A stretch of 64,000 nt of DNA from Phoronis australis (Eukaryota; Phoronida; Phoronidae), in contig NMRA01000391.1 in NCBI GenBank assembly GCA_002633005.1, positions 62,001 through 126,000 of the forward strand, given 5' to 3'. The notes under the pieces are model-generated. The model saw only the letters and a program-made list of their open reading frames with translations. It ran no database searches and was not told the DNA's origin. A program made the translations under genes and the position numbers. How positions within the stretch are numbered: the stretch's first letter is position 1; each line of letters begins with the position of its first letter. Shown piece by piece: positions 13,327-25,205 of this stretch.

Positions 13327-15077
13327 ATCCGACGCTGCCATGTATTCACGGGGGAAGTTGAGATTAAAAATTCATCAAAAACACAAAACATTGCACAGCA
13401 CAGCCATTTGACCCAAACAACCAAAAATTTGAAAAAATACAGTAGGGCTGCCGCCATGATCGAAAGTATGGAATTTTGAAGAGCATGAAGACCACTACTT
13501 GTGAATTACGCAAAAGGAATATTTCCGATGGTTAGTTATAAAATAATGTTACTGTTTCAAGTAGTGTCACAAGAATAGTATCTCTTTTGAAGATGGTTTC
13601 TATGAGTTGTTTGTAAGGAATTCCCACTTGTGGAAAACACTGCTGTCTAAGCTACTATTTGTAATGATCGTGTACTTGTCGAAAGTACTTTAAGAACTCT
13701 CGCAATCATAAACAAAGATTTCAACGGTTTTTTTTGTCAGTGAAGTTCAATTTTACATTGTGAACCGTTATAGGTACCTCTGAAAACGCACTTTAATACG
13801 AATACCCCATCTCCCAAATTCTCCGGCTACCCGTTAACAGTCTGCGAGCATGCATGCGAAAATTGCGCATAACATTCCTGTTTGATAAACAAATTAGTTG
13901 GTTTCTGATTTACTTGTTTATTTATCTACGAACATCGATAGATTCGTAGATGAGTTTGACAATTAGACGCTAATCTTATAAGAATTGGAGATAATTCAAT
14001 GAATTTAATTGCTGCCTGAAGTTGGAAAACTCTATAATCCAATCCCCAAATAGTAAAGTACACTTAGACGATTTTTGCATACCTAAAGATTTGAATAATA
14101 GTATGTACATGTCTCGGCTATAAGTCAAACAGTTGCACAACAACGAAACATACAGTCCCCAATTGTACACAATTCAGTGAAGGGTGTAGTTCCACAACTG
14201 TAGGCAATTGAAGTATTTAAACTGCTGGTTTTATGTGCTAAGAAAATGGTCATTCATACTTCATTTGCATCAAAGAGCGATATGCCATGGTTTGTGAGGA
14301 AAGAACTGTCAGCTCCCAAAAAAAGGAACTGCCATGTATGAGAAAAGAAAAATAGATCACGAGAAAACAAATTCTATTCATTACAAATTGTTAATGACAA
14401 AACCCTTGAGTTATGTGAGGAACAGAGATTACCTACTCTGTACACTGAAAATTCTTACAATTGCGAAGAACTAACAATACACCTGTGCTCCGATAGATTT
14501 CATAACAAAAACGAAACAACATATTAACCTGAAGCAGAGCACTGACATATCAGAGACTTTTTGGTAATAGCCACTTACAGCAGTGCCGGATTTTGAGAGC
14601 CCTTTAATGGTCGGTATTTGAACAGTGGATAAACAATTCTCAAAATGGATGACAACTGACTATTAATGACTTTTCACTCATGCAACATTGTAGAATCGTG
14701 AACATGAAGCTGGACACGCTCAATATTTTTGCATCACCGAGTATCACATCCACATACATGTATGAAACACACCACTGATGGATTTAGGATGCCGCAAGCC
14801 AAAGAACTTCACAACAACCCTCAAAACGGCATGTACGGGCCATTTCTATCATGATCAGGCCCAAACTCCCCACTGACCCCTACCCCTAAATCTGTATTTG
14901 CACCCCAATCAGATTAAAACAAATGTGTCCTAATATAATGCTGAAGTAGATAGCAGGTGTAAATCACTTCGATGTAAAACCCAACTGGCACGGTTGGACG
15001 TCTTTTTTCTGAAAGAAGTCAAATGAAAGCAACTTTTCCAAGTGAATAATCACTACATCCATGGTTAACTTCTCAAG

Positions 15078-18000
15078 TCAGTGGCGGTTGTAAATCGTCT
15101 CAGTGCGAGTGAACCCCAGTTGATAACAGTCACTCATCTCCTTTTTTTGTTTGGTGGCAGATATGGAATCAGTACAAGGACTTGAGTAGAAAACATGGAA
15201 GCCCTGCTTTTCCAGTTGCTTTAGCTGACTAAACTCATGCCGCAGAACCTTGGGGTGCAGGCCATACTGAGAATCTGTGAGAGTTATCTTCATCAGAACC
15301 TGACTTGCGTTCTGAAAAAAATGATTATAATGGAGCAAACATCAGTCTGGACTGTGAGGTCACTTTGGCCAATGGGAAGAGTGCAGTTTTATCCCAAAGG
15401 TGGTGTTGTGGCATGCCAGCTGTACCATCAAATAATTTGGTTGTCAAAGACTGATCGACTGCTGACAGTTTGCAAAGCTGAATGAAGCATGATATGAGTT
15501 ACTCATCAACAGGTAAAAATCATTTTTTGCTTAATCACTGGTGATCTACGAACAAGGGTTTTCAAAAATAGCCTTTACAGCTGTATTTTCTAACAAAACA
15601 TTATTAACAATTTCGTATTCAGTTTTTAAAATTATTACTGAACTGACAACAAACTGAAATGAGCAAATAAAATAAGTAAAGTGCACATTAGTCACATTCG
15701 ATACTTGTGCCATCTACAAAGCCCAACTCAACTGACCACAAGGGCTCCACCATCCAACAGGGTTTGCAGCAGGCTCCACTCCAGGTGACTTGGCAGGTTG
15801 ATTTCAACCACGCTCACATGACTTTGTAAGGAAAGTTCCCTAACAACTGTAGACACATCCAATCGCTTCCTAGATAAAAAATGTTGACAGGGAATGATAT
15901 CATCTGCCAGCGCCCTCAACATGATTGATCTTTGAACAAATAGCATCCGCAGAAGTGTCACATGGAGTTGAAACGTCACTACACACTTAAAACTACAGAA
16001 TTGTACTGGTGACATTTGATTGGAAATTATGTCACCAACATGTAGTAGCAAATACTTACCTGGAATGAAGAGACTAGTTCCCATAACCCTCTGCTTTGGG
16101 ATGAATAAGAACTAAGCTCCTCGGTTTAGGAATTGGCAGAAAATACTAAGAATGACATACACTAGTCAAGTTTCAACAAAATGTATCTCTTATTTTATAT
16201 AAATGATTCATTGATTAGACAAGCTACAGACTTACTTGTCATCTGATACCAGTGAGCTAACTGTTAATGTTGGAGAGGTTGGGTCAGCCGTGCTGTATCC
16301 CGGAACAAAATGGCGGACATCACATGACTTGTCCTCAAGGAGGTCACTTTTTATTGCCCTTTCCAGGAAACGTTGATGACTGCTTGAGCTAGAAACAGGT
16401 ATGAGCATTATACTGTAGCAGTGAGCACTAGTCTGTCTTAAAATTGAAGGGTACCTTCGTGTTTTTTTACTAGCTTAAAGCACAAATTATGTTACCGGTA
16501 GTACTCCTTAATTGAAATAAAGTTTAAATATTCCAAGAGTCTATGCACTAATGGAGCCTTCAATGGAAAAATCCAGTTTATGGTGTACATCAAAGAAACA
16601 ACTATTACTGATGTTGCACCTTTTGTTTCATGTGATTTAGTGGAATGTTTGTGGAGTACACCAATACAACTTTTTAGATCTTAGAAAATTCACCGTAGAT
16701 TGCGTGAGAGTGATGGACAGACGTACTGTACGAATTGAATTTCTAATATTAAACCATTTGTTGTGTCTAAGATATAAATTCAGAATAATTCCAAATACGA
16801 CACGTAATTGGTGGTCTGCAACTGAAAATATGCGGATTTGCCTTTTGCACGAAGTCACCATTAGGATGTTGACTATTCAAGATTGTTGAGGATGTACATC
16901 AACATCCTAAAACCCTCAATATTTCTTTAAGGATGGTAAAAACATGAATGAAATGGTATCTATTTTGTATTTGACAACTCCTGCCATTCAGGAAAACAGG
17001 ACTTGTGTGTGTTAAGTTTCGGATGCAAATTTGAAACCAGTAAGTAAACATGACTATCCTATTAAATAACAAAATCAGAACACCTTCAAAATATGAACAC
17101 ATGTTCAAAGTGTAAATACATGTTAAAATGTGAATATGAGTTCAAATCATTACTATTGCAATAAAAAATATTTTTTATTAATATTTGATTGTAGAATTAG
17201 GACTTGCCCTCAACTTATCATCTGGGCCACATAGCTAATGGTACTGATGTCCGCTCATGTTAATAATCAAGTTGGTGTTTTAAAGTTTTTAATAATTGAA
17301 GATGTATAACAAAATTCAGCAGACAATTGGTTCAAAATGGTTTAGTTGACAGTATTGACATACGAACTTCATTTTTCGGTCATTGACACAGAAGCTGCCT
17401 TGCAGTGTGAAGGCAACATTACATTAAATGTAGGAATATGAGAAGGTAATGAAATATAATCTATCAGCTACTGGTCCTTATTTGGGATCAACTCAGTCTT
17501 CATTCAGCCTTTTAACTGGCCTTTTCATACAACTGAACTTTTCCTATCAGACATATCTGCTATTTGGAAGCATGGTTGTTTGTGTACTGACAAAGAACTA
17601 TTTGAGATTAACTCAAAAGTATAGTTCTCTGCGTACTGACAGTGAAGAACATAGTTCAAGAATGCAGTTTTCTTTTTTAAGAAATTTGTGTTCTAACTAA
17701 AAATAACAATTTTCACCAAAATGATGGTCACACGATTAAAATGATAGTGTGACCATATTTAATAGACAAAAAACAAACACTCAGTTCAAAATTATTTGAT
17801 GAAATGTGAAAGAACTTCCCACATATTGACAATTACCATAATATTAAACTCATCTTTTTAGAGCTTCTAGGTTACATGTCCATATCTGCTATGTCTGAGA
17901 TGAAGTTCATAGGAAGCATGTTTGGCATTACGAAGTAATTTAGAAGTTGTGTTTATCTCAGTTTAGAGTTAGAGATTTCTGAGCCTCTGAAAGCAGGAGG

Positions 18001-21000
18001 CATCAAATAAAACATTTATAAGTTAGAACAAAGATTTGTAAAATCAATGCATCTCTTTCAAGAGTATGTCATGAATGCTGCCTCTTGCTGACAACCCCAC
18101 ACAAATTCCAACACTACTCGCTTGCACATACCTAAAACTGTAGACAATGCACTTGTGCTTATAGAAGTCATCAATACACACAAGCCAGCTCGGTGGAACT
18201 GGAGTCATAACCAGTAGTCGGTTGTCCGTCCATTGTTCAACCTCGTACAACTTGTGACACCAAACACGTTTACTTTGAATGAAGTCCAGCAAGCGCTCCA
18301 TCTCCAGTTTTTCACTTCCTGTTCAACAGAGGGAGCCGCTGGTTGAATGTAAATCATGTGCGCAACAAAAATTGATTAGAGACTAAGTTTCATTTTCCTG
18401 CTCAAACACACATGATAAGGGATCTGGTAAGAAATCAAGTTCAACAGAAGGAGCTAGTTGTATAATAATATGTGCACATGCTATGAATGACCGTTTCATC
18501 GTTGCCTGAAATCAGACAAGGGCACTGCATCATAGTCATAGACACTACAAGCAAATAATTATTCACAAATGATTTGGAATAGCATTTCTCTGGTTGAATA
18601 TGGATGTGCTTGACAAGGAAACAAGATTCCTCATCAGTCCAAAAGCGGGAACTACAGCATCTGTGCACACAAAGCGGGCATGAAGTTTTACTTAGTGCTT
18701 GCTCAGGAGAGGGTGCTAGGATTTGTTAAACAGATGACTCAGGATTGAGTTTCATTTTCCAACCAAATGAAGGTGCTGATGTAATATCCAGGTATGTATT
18801 ATGATCAGAAGAGAAAAGGTATTTCTCATATACAGATGAAACTGGCTGAATGTGACCATGCCTATTAATTTTACATTTCGGCTGCCCATTAAAATTTTGA
18901 CAGAAAAAGGCAGAGCTCACAAGGATATATTATTGTGTTTGTCCAAAAACACAACCTATGAGCCTGTATGCTGCCATCATCCAAGCAGGACAGCATTAAG
19001 CTTCCCGTAAAATAAACCTGAACCATAAATCTTAAGAATGTATTTATCCTTAAGCCTATGGTCCCAAAATTATCTAAGTAGGACAGAACCCTCATCAAGT
19101 GTGAGGATATAAAATTGGACCCCTACCTAGTCCAGCTGGTGGGTGCATGAGGAATGTGCTAAGACCTGGATCCTTGATCCAGGACAGGTAATAAGAACAG
19201 GACTCCATGAGGGTGACCTGCAGACACAGTGGACTGCTGGCAGACACATGGTAGAGAGCAAACCTAGCCTGGTAAAACAGGTTGTAGAGTGTGCGATACC
19301 AGTTGTAGAGAAGGTCCTCTTCTATTGTATCTGAAAAGAAGCAGAATACGGCATACAATAGGATTGTGAACACATTGAATTCACAAAAGTGTACAGGAGG
19401 TCCTCCTCTATAGTATACAAAAGAAAGCAGGGTGTGGGATACGACCATGACAAAAAAGAGGAAAACTTTCCAGGCGATTTATCGCTCCACAAATAAATAG
19501 GCTTGTTTGATAATGATAAAAAAGAGACAAAAAAGAAGAAACTGGAAATCAAATAAGAGGAAATCAAAACAAAAAAGAAGGAATCCTCTTAAAAGAGAGA
19601 AATTCCGAGCCCCGACAATGGTATTGCCAACACACTCATGCACACAGGTGTACAAGAGCTTAGTCCTCTATTGTATCCGAAAAAGAATAGAGTATGGGAT
19701 ACAATGGGATTGTGAACACTCTCATGCACACAGGTGCTACCCAGTTACAGATCTACAAAGGGGGCTCAAGGGGTTCAAACCCCTTCCCTCAGGGTGCACA
19801 ACCAAAGTGCAAAGAAATCTCCAGTGAGACAAAATCGTAGAATTTGTCACCGTTACAATACTTGTTTAACACCGAGCTTGTTTAAATTAGGAAAGCCCAT
19901 AGTGATGGAGGAGGCGCTAACTTGAGCAAGGGCATTCTGGCACAAGACAATGTAGGGTTTGCTAGTCACAATAAGTGTGGCAACAGAATTTCTCCTGAGA
20001 TGAGCAGTCACTGAGACATGAGTGCTTTTAATTCTAGTTTTAATTTAAATCTTTTACTACATAAATTGAGGATGAAACACAGCTGCACATGTCACGTAAA
20101 TTCATAAAATACACTTACTGATGTGAATATGAAAGTGGAACTGCTTGACACTAGACAGCAATCCATCCCTGATCATGTAATAAATGAGTTCCCACATTTC
20201 AACACCAGAGGCCACTGACCAGATCTTAATGATGTCGATGTGTTTGTGCTTCAGCATTGAGATAATGTCATTGAGAGTATGCTGTGAATATGAGTTCCTA
20301 CTGAAGTCCGCGTAATCATTGGGCACGATCCTTGCTGGCACAAAAAATGTATTGTTGCCAATGAAAAAATAACTGGGCAACATGAAATGTGTAATGATGA
20401 ACACTGGAAAACTGAAATTGGCTGCAAGTGTATGCTCAAGATCAAAGCCGTCCTCTGGACCAAGTCTGAAATGTACAAGAGCAACAGTAATAAGATCATG
20501 TACCCTATAAAACAATTTGATTTGTGCAGCAATGATGCATAACAACTAGTTCAATTTCCACACCTGCACTGACCAGAGAATATTATAAAAACCTTAAAAA
20601 ATGTTTTTCATACTGAAAATGTCACAATAGAACAACAAATGAATGGCTAAAATTGCATAATTATTTTCCATGACCAGTGTCATTGTATCGCCATGACCTG
20701 TTCACTAGCACTTGTGACGCATTTGAATGGATCCCAACTTGTGATCATTAACAATGTCTTTATTGCTTAAATAAGGCTGTGCACTACTGCTCAAGTACAC
20801 CATGTAACAAGGCAGGCCAAATGCACTTAAGATAATGCAACTGCAAGTACATTTAGCACAAAGGCTGTCAGAGCGAATGTGGCACATTTAGGAATTCAAT
20901 TGTGGGGAACATAAATTCCTTATCACACATTGCAATTTCAAATTACATATATCGATGATCAATTTCCATCATTTTTAGTTAATTGCCAAGAACAAGCAGA

Positions 21001-22299
21001 ACAGTAATTCCTCACTTATTTAGCGCAATATGGCTGACAAATAAACCTTCTAATTGTTAAATTTCTCCACTCCACAAGAGTAAAAATTAANCATGGTGAA
21101 CAGAGACACCTGGTGGCTGCCAAAAGTATTGCACACAGGCTACTTTTAGTTTTTGACAATATTGGACAAGACACCTAGTTCTTGTCTGTCAATCATCTAA
21201 GTTCTTAACAGGTCCTCCTGGTTGCAATTTGTTTGCAAGTGTTGGATTTTATATTTTAATCTACTAAAAGTAAATAAAAAATTATGGGTCATGGGTTGGA
21301 GAAATAAATGAAAAATATGGGCGGTGGGTATGAAATAAAAGTGCCTTCCCCCCCTCCCATACAGATTTTGCTGGAACAGCCCTGAGCGAATGTGGCACAT
21401 TTAGGAATTCAATTGTGGGGAACATAAATTCCTTATCACACATTGCAATTTCAAATTACATATATCGATGATCAATTTCCATCATTTTTAGTTAATTGCC
21501 AAGAACAAGCAGAACAGTAATTCCTCACTTATTTAGCGCAATATGGCTGACAAATAAACCTTCTAATTGTTAAATTTCTCCACTCCACAAGAGTAAAAAT
21601 TAAAAACATTTTAGTCTATTACATGCATGATTTGTCACGTGTAAAAATGTTGAAATAGCCTTTCCTAAAATTGCAAAAAGGTAATCAGCCTTTGAAACAA
21701 AATGAATTGCCATTTTGGTAAACTTATTTTTGTGCGAAATAAGTGAATTACTGTACTATTAAGGAAAAAGAATATTTTCCAACACACAGGTAGACCACAA
21801 AGACGAAATGACATTTCAACGCCTTTTTAAAGCCCAGTCCATTTATTGCTCATGTATATAGCAAGGACTTCAGTTTGTTAAAAAAACAATGGTTTGTCAT
21901 CACTCCACGGTTCAAGCCCAATTCCTTATAATGCACATTTTTCAAGTTGATAAAGCCCTGAGCTGACTCAGGCTAATCCACACTAATAAGTCTACAATTT
22001 GAAAATCTTACATACCCGATGGAATACACAACTCCATGGTGTGACTGATCCAGAATTATGCCTGAATTATTGTCAGTGCACAGTGGAAAGGCCATTGACC
22101 GGTTGCCGACGATGAAGGAACTATTGCACATATAGTTCTTGGCATTAAACAGTTTCAGGAGTCGGTATGACTCACTCTCAGCATCCTGTAACACACTCAG
22201 TGGTCGGTAATGACTGGTTGCAAAAAACTCCATCCGTATAAATAGGTAGACACAGACGGAAGAGGTGAGTAGGATTAACCACCCTTTCTTTAGCCTCAT
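15078..22299 (-). CDS. METTL24-like type II membrane protein with two degenerate methyltransferase units
   Basis: Six coding exons in reading order: 22299-22016, 20465-20119, 18318-18132, 16388-16236, 15869-15737 and 15311-15078. All borders are GT/AG, phases agree, and the frame closes at 445 residues plus stop. Residues 7-22 form one hydrophobic helix after Lys-Lys, a signal anchor typical of Golgi type II proteins. Two successive METTL24-family-like units follow, about 40-210 and 211-445, each with the conserved Val-Tyr-Ser-(Ile/Phe) strand (near 90 and 268) and a later aspartate/lysine-rich helix region. The last exon ends with the usual leucine-rich helix, GF-x-x-F and Cys-Tyr core. In the family, the strand reading Lys-Ile-Asp-(Val/Ile)-Glu-x-x-Glu-Trp carries key acids. 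Unit 1 has Lys-Ile-Trp-Ser with an insertion (171-186) and unit 2 has Glu-Ile-Asn-Leu-Pro (346-355). The FDP motif is also lost in both. I infer a pseudo-methyltransferase. Domain assignment is by eye. Confidence 0.78.
18300..18900. repeat. Locally duplicated intron segments next to exon 3 of the METTL24-like gene
   Basis: The sequence at the acceptor of exon 3 (GTTCAACAGAGGGAGC at 18321) recurs as GTTCAACAGAAGGAGC at 18439, and AGTTTCATTTTCC recurs at 18386 and 18748. The blocks suggest old local duplication of an exon edge. A minus-strand open frame at 18726-18920 has a weak resemblance to the family's C-terminal lobe, but no consistent splice phases were found for it. Confidence 0.45.
20871..21090. 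repeat. 220-bp duplicated block, first copy, ending at an N
   Basis: It is identical by eye to 21384-21603. It ends directly at the unknown base 21091. It lies in the first intron of the METTL24-like gene and is probably an unmerged contig overlap rather than biology. Confidence 0.9.
21091..21091. other. Assembly gap marker (single N)
   Basis: A single N at the exact end of a duplicated block. It is one of three in the window, all with the same arrangement, so it is probably a contig join. Confidence 0.85.
21384..21603. repeat. 220-bp duplicated block, second copy
   Basis: Same length and sequence by eye as 20871-21090. The 292 bases between the N and this copy occur only once. Confidence 0.9.
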
Positions 22300-23780
22300 T
22301 GTGGTTGATGTCCACTTGGCACGACCTCAAGCAAAGTTGGTCATAATACCAACTCAAAGACAACGTTTCACTGAAAATCAAAGCATCACATTTAACACAG
22401 TGTAAAGCAATCACTGACCAAACAATGAACTAAATGGTACAAATGTGTTCTGAATACAGTCTTTGGCTCATACCTATGGCTAAGGGTTAAACTCAATCAA
22501 TGGTGCCGTCAGATACGCTAACTATCAGATTTGGAGAGCATGCATATTGTCAAATTTTGAAGTGTTCCCCAGATATCAGATATCAACAATGGTTGCAATC
22601 TATCATCTTTGTTGCAATGATAACATGTGACATTTCATGGAATCCCAGTTAAAACAAAGACACTTTTTAACGTATGGCCAAGTAAATTGAATTTAGTAAC
22701 ACAATTGAATTAAACTTAATCGCAAGTGTAAAGGACCAAAGCAAATCAAAATAGAACAAAGTCTATTGACAGATCAGTGTGAATTTGTTGGGCTTTAGGG
22801 TTTTAGCCACTTTCATTCAAAAGTTATTGCTAGTTCCCAGTGGTTCTGTCAATACCCACGACCATCAACAACCCAACCACACGGCTAGACACAATTACAA
22901 CAGTCTGTAAATACTTACAATTGCAGGCAGTTTAAGATCAAAGCTTAGTAGAAAACAATTTGGTCTTAATTTTGCAAATCAAAAAAACCTACCTTTGGTA
23001 GTTGCAATGCCTGACAAAGCAAACGCTTTCTTTTCGTCAAACGGGTATAGATAAGCGTAGCCCAATCGCAGTATTTAGTGGCATGTCTGAACTTTCAACA
23101 ATCACTCTTCATCAGGTAGTAGAAATTTTAATTCACATCATTTTCAATTTCTAAGTCTTCTGGAAATTAGACACGGTCTTTTGCTTTGGTACAGTAGTTT
23201 AGCCAAGGTGATGCGTTATTTGCAAAAAATATTCACTCAGGTGTATATGGCATATCAGGACATGCCACCACCTAACCCCATGCAATGTCACTGAAGGGAA
23301 ATTTCAGGACACCATCAATGTTGCAGATACCAGATGGTGCTCCCTGTCACGTATGATGACTTAGAGTGTTGTAAATGGTCTGGTTCTAGGTGTAATGTAC
23401 TCAAATAAAAGCATGCACCTTAATCGCTCACAAATGCTAATGGGCAATTGGATTTTGTTTTTTCAGGGGTCACTGGTTTGATTCATTGAGTCAGAGTAAG
23501 TAAGGTTTCCATGGTAAATAAGTTTCCTAGTATTTAGAAAATCAGCTTGAAGTACACCTTAATGGAAAACAGCACAGTTCAGCAAGCAGGACTTTTTCAT
23601 ATAACTTAAAAATTAATTTGATGCAAATAGAAGTCACTCCAATAAATGATTCTGTCAAATACTGACTTACTCAAATGAAGATTCCCCACATTAACTCAAA
23701 TGGAGATAAAAGTTGGTACTAGTCGGATAGGTGGGTCCATGAATTTACTACCAATGAATAATGAGGGAAACCGGGCGGAG

Positions 23781-23915
23781 CAGCACTGAAAAAAGTGGAG
23801 GGCTATAGCCCCCCAGACCCGTGGTGCACCGCCCATAGACCATGGATGGCACAGCACTGAAAAAAGGGGGGCTATAGCCCCTCAGCCCCCTATCGTGCGC
23901 CACCCATGGGGAGTA
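23781..23915. repeat. Two-copy tandem repeat, 71 bp unit, with GGGCTATAGCCCC palindrome
   Basis: CAGCACTGAAAAAAG occurs at 23781 and 23852. Each unit contains GGGCTATAGCCC, a perfect palindrome, and a CGCCCAT/CACCCAT end. Confidence 0.8.
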
Positions 23916-24794
23916 ACTGGTTAGCAAATCAGGGGCCCTTGTATTCGAGTATTACCGAAAAGTTGACACTGCATGCGCAAGAGTGTTCGGGAATCTCCAT
24001 GGTTCGTGACACCTGCTGCCAACGAACATTTTAACAAAAAGTATAGGTCTGATGTGCCAGCAGCCCTGGTCCAGTTCAGGTGGTGGTATTGTCCTAGCCT
24101 TGGTACAAAGCTGAATACTAAATACACAGCTTGCGCCCATATGGGTAAAAAAGTGGTAGTAAAATCTGACACAAAATTAGTGTCATTAAAAACTAGTCTT
24201 CCTTCAATATACTAATTATTTAACGGTGTTGGAAAAAAATGGCGTTCTACCGTTATTCTGCTGCTAAAGTTGTGAAGTGGTCTTCTGCATTGGCTTTCGG
24301 CACCATGATTGCGTCACCAGTTGGTCAGTTTCTTTTTTCGCCGATTCTTCAATCAACTGCTGTTCTTTCACGAGGTTGCGTACACGTCACAACAAATTAC
24401 TGGAACTGGTTTCTAAGTTTTTAGAATTTCGATACCGAAAAACCGAATTTCAGAACAAATTTTGCTGCTGCGAAGTTGTCACAAAAAATTAGGAAATGGC
24501 GTGTGCGCGTGACACGAGCGTACTGTTTTCAAAATGACAACATACTTTTCATTGTTGCAAAAGGTCGAGAATGAGCAAGAAAATGACGTTTGCTGCATTG
24601 TTTTTCACTTAAACGGTTGTAACGGGCAAGGTGATCGAGCAATTTGGTCGACTCCCAGATTTTGCACGCACCCCGTACGGTCTTTAGCTAAATACATGTT
24701 GAAACAAGTTTCACGGCGAGGTGACGAGTAGAACTACACTGGCTGTCTGCAATTTCGTGGTCTATGGAAGAACACACAGTGGTAGCTGCTGTAC

Positions 24795-25205
24795 GTGAAC
24801 TTGGAATCCTGCTTAATCTCAAGATTAAGCAGAAGTGAGTGTTGAGTGAACTTGGAATACGCGAGGCAACTTGACAAATTCAATCAAGTAATCACGTTCA
24901 TGTTCATAAAAATTTGCACTGCACTAAATCAAGTTGCATTTGAATAAAATAATGTCGATTTTAACCAACCTTTTCGACAACGGGCGATCAGTTTCACCAA
25001 ACAATAATCGATTTAACCATTCACATATTCCTCCGGTTCAGCAACACAAGTTACGGTAAAGGAGAAAATGGTTGATCACGAGGCCAATAATTACAAAAAT
25101 TCTTTTCACCAAACAAAAATTTCACCTTTTTGCCTTAAAGAATATTCCATTCCAAGTTCACGCATACGCGATCTTGAGATTAAGAAGAATTCCAAGTTCA
25201 CCCAC
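24795..25205. repeat. Inverted repeat pair (possible foldback element)
   Basis: The left block, 24795-24863, has two GTGAACTTGGAAT motifs flanking CTTAATCTCAAGA. The right block, about 25149-25203, is its inverted counterpart with ATTCCAAGTTCAC twice around TCTTGAGATTAAG. Inside the left block, 24809-24832 is an 11-bp perfect hairpin with a two-base loop. No coding content is recognised between the arms. Confidence 0.65.

Larger units (their letters stand above)
7902..15077. other. Intergenic region between two convergent genes
   Basis: The plus-strand gene ends at 7901 and the minus-strand gene ends at 15078, so this is their shared 3' interval. It holds the 3' UTR of the first gene, two copies of the CATGCGCGC-ended element, short tandem repeats near 10.45, 11.8 and 13.1 kb, and G-rich and C-rich patches near 10.96-11.74 kb and 12.48 kb. 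The remaining open frames are short with no recognisable domains. I see no gene here. Confidence 0.6.

Noticed and set aside
16085-16235. Segment ending at a good donor (ATTCCAG then GTAAGT) between exons 4 and 5 of the METTL24-like gene
   Set aside because: No frame fits both neighbours without a stop. Direct joining of exon 4 to exon 5 gives the right phase and a continuous family-like sequence.
23973-24215. Open frames on both strands near 24 kb
   Set aside because: Short, overlapping on opposite strands, and without recognisable motifs.
24239-24424. Small plus-strand frame with an ATG and a hydrophobic stretch
   Set aside because: No family resemblance, no clear splice or polyadenylation context; may be chance.
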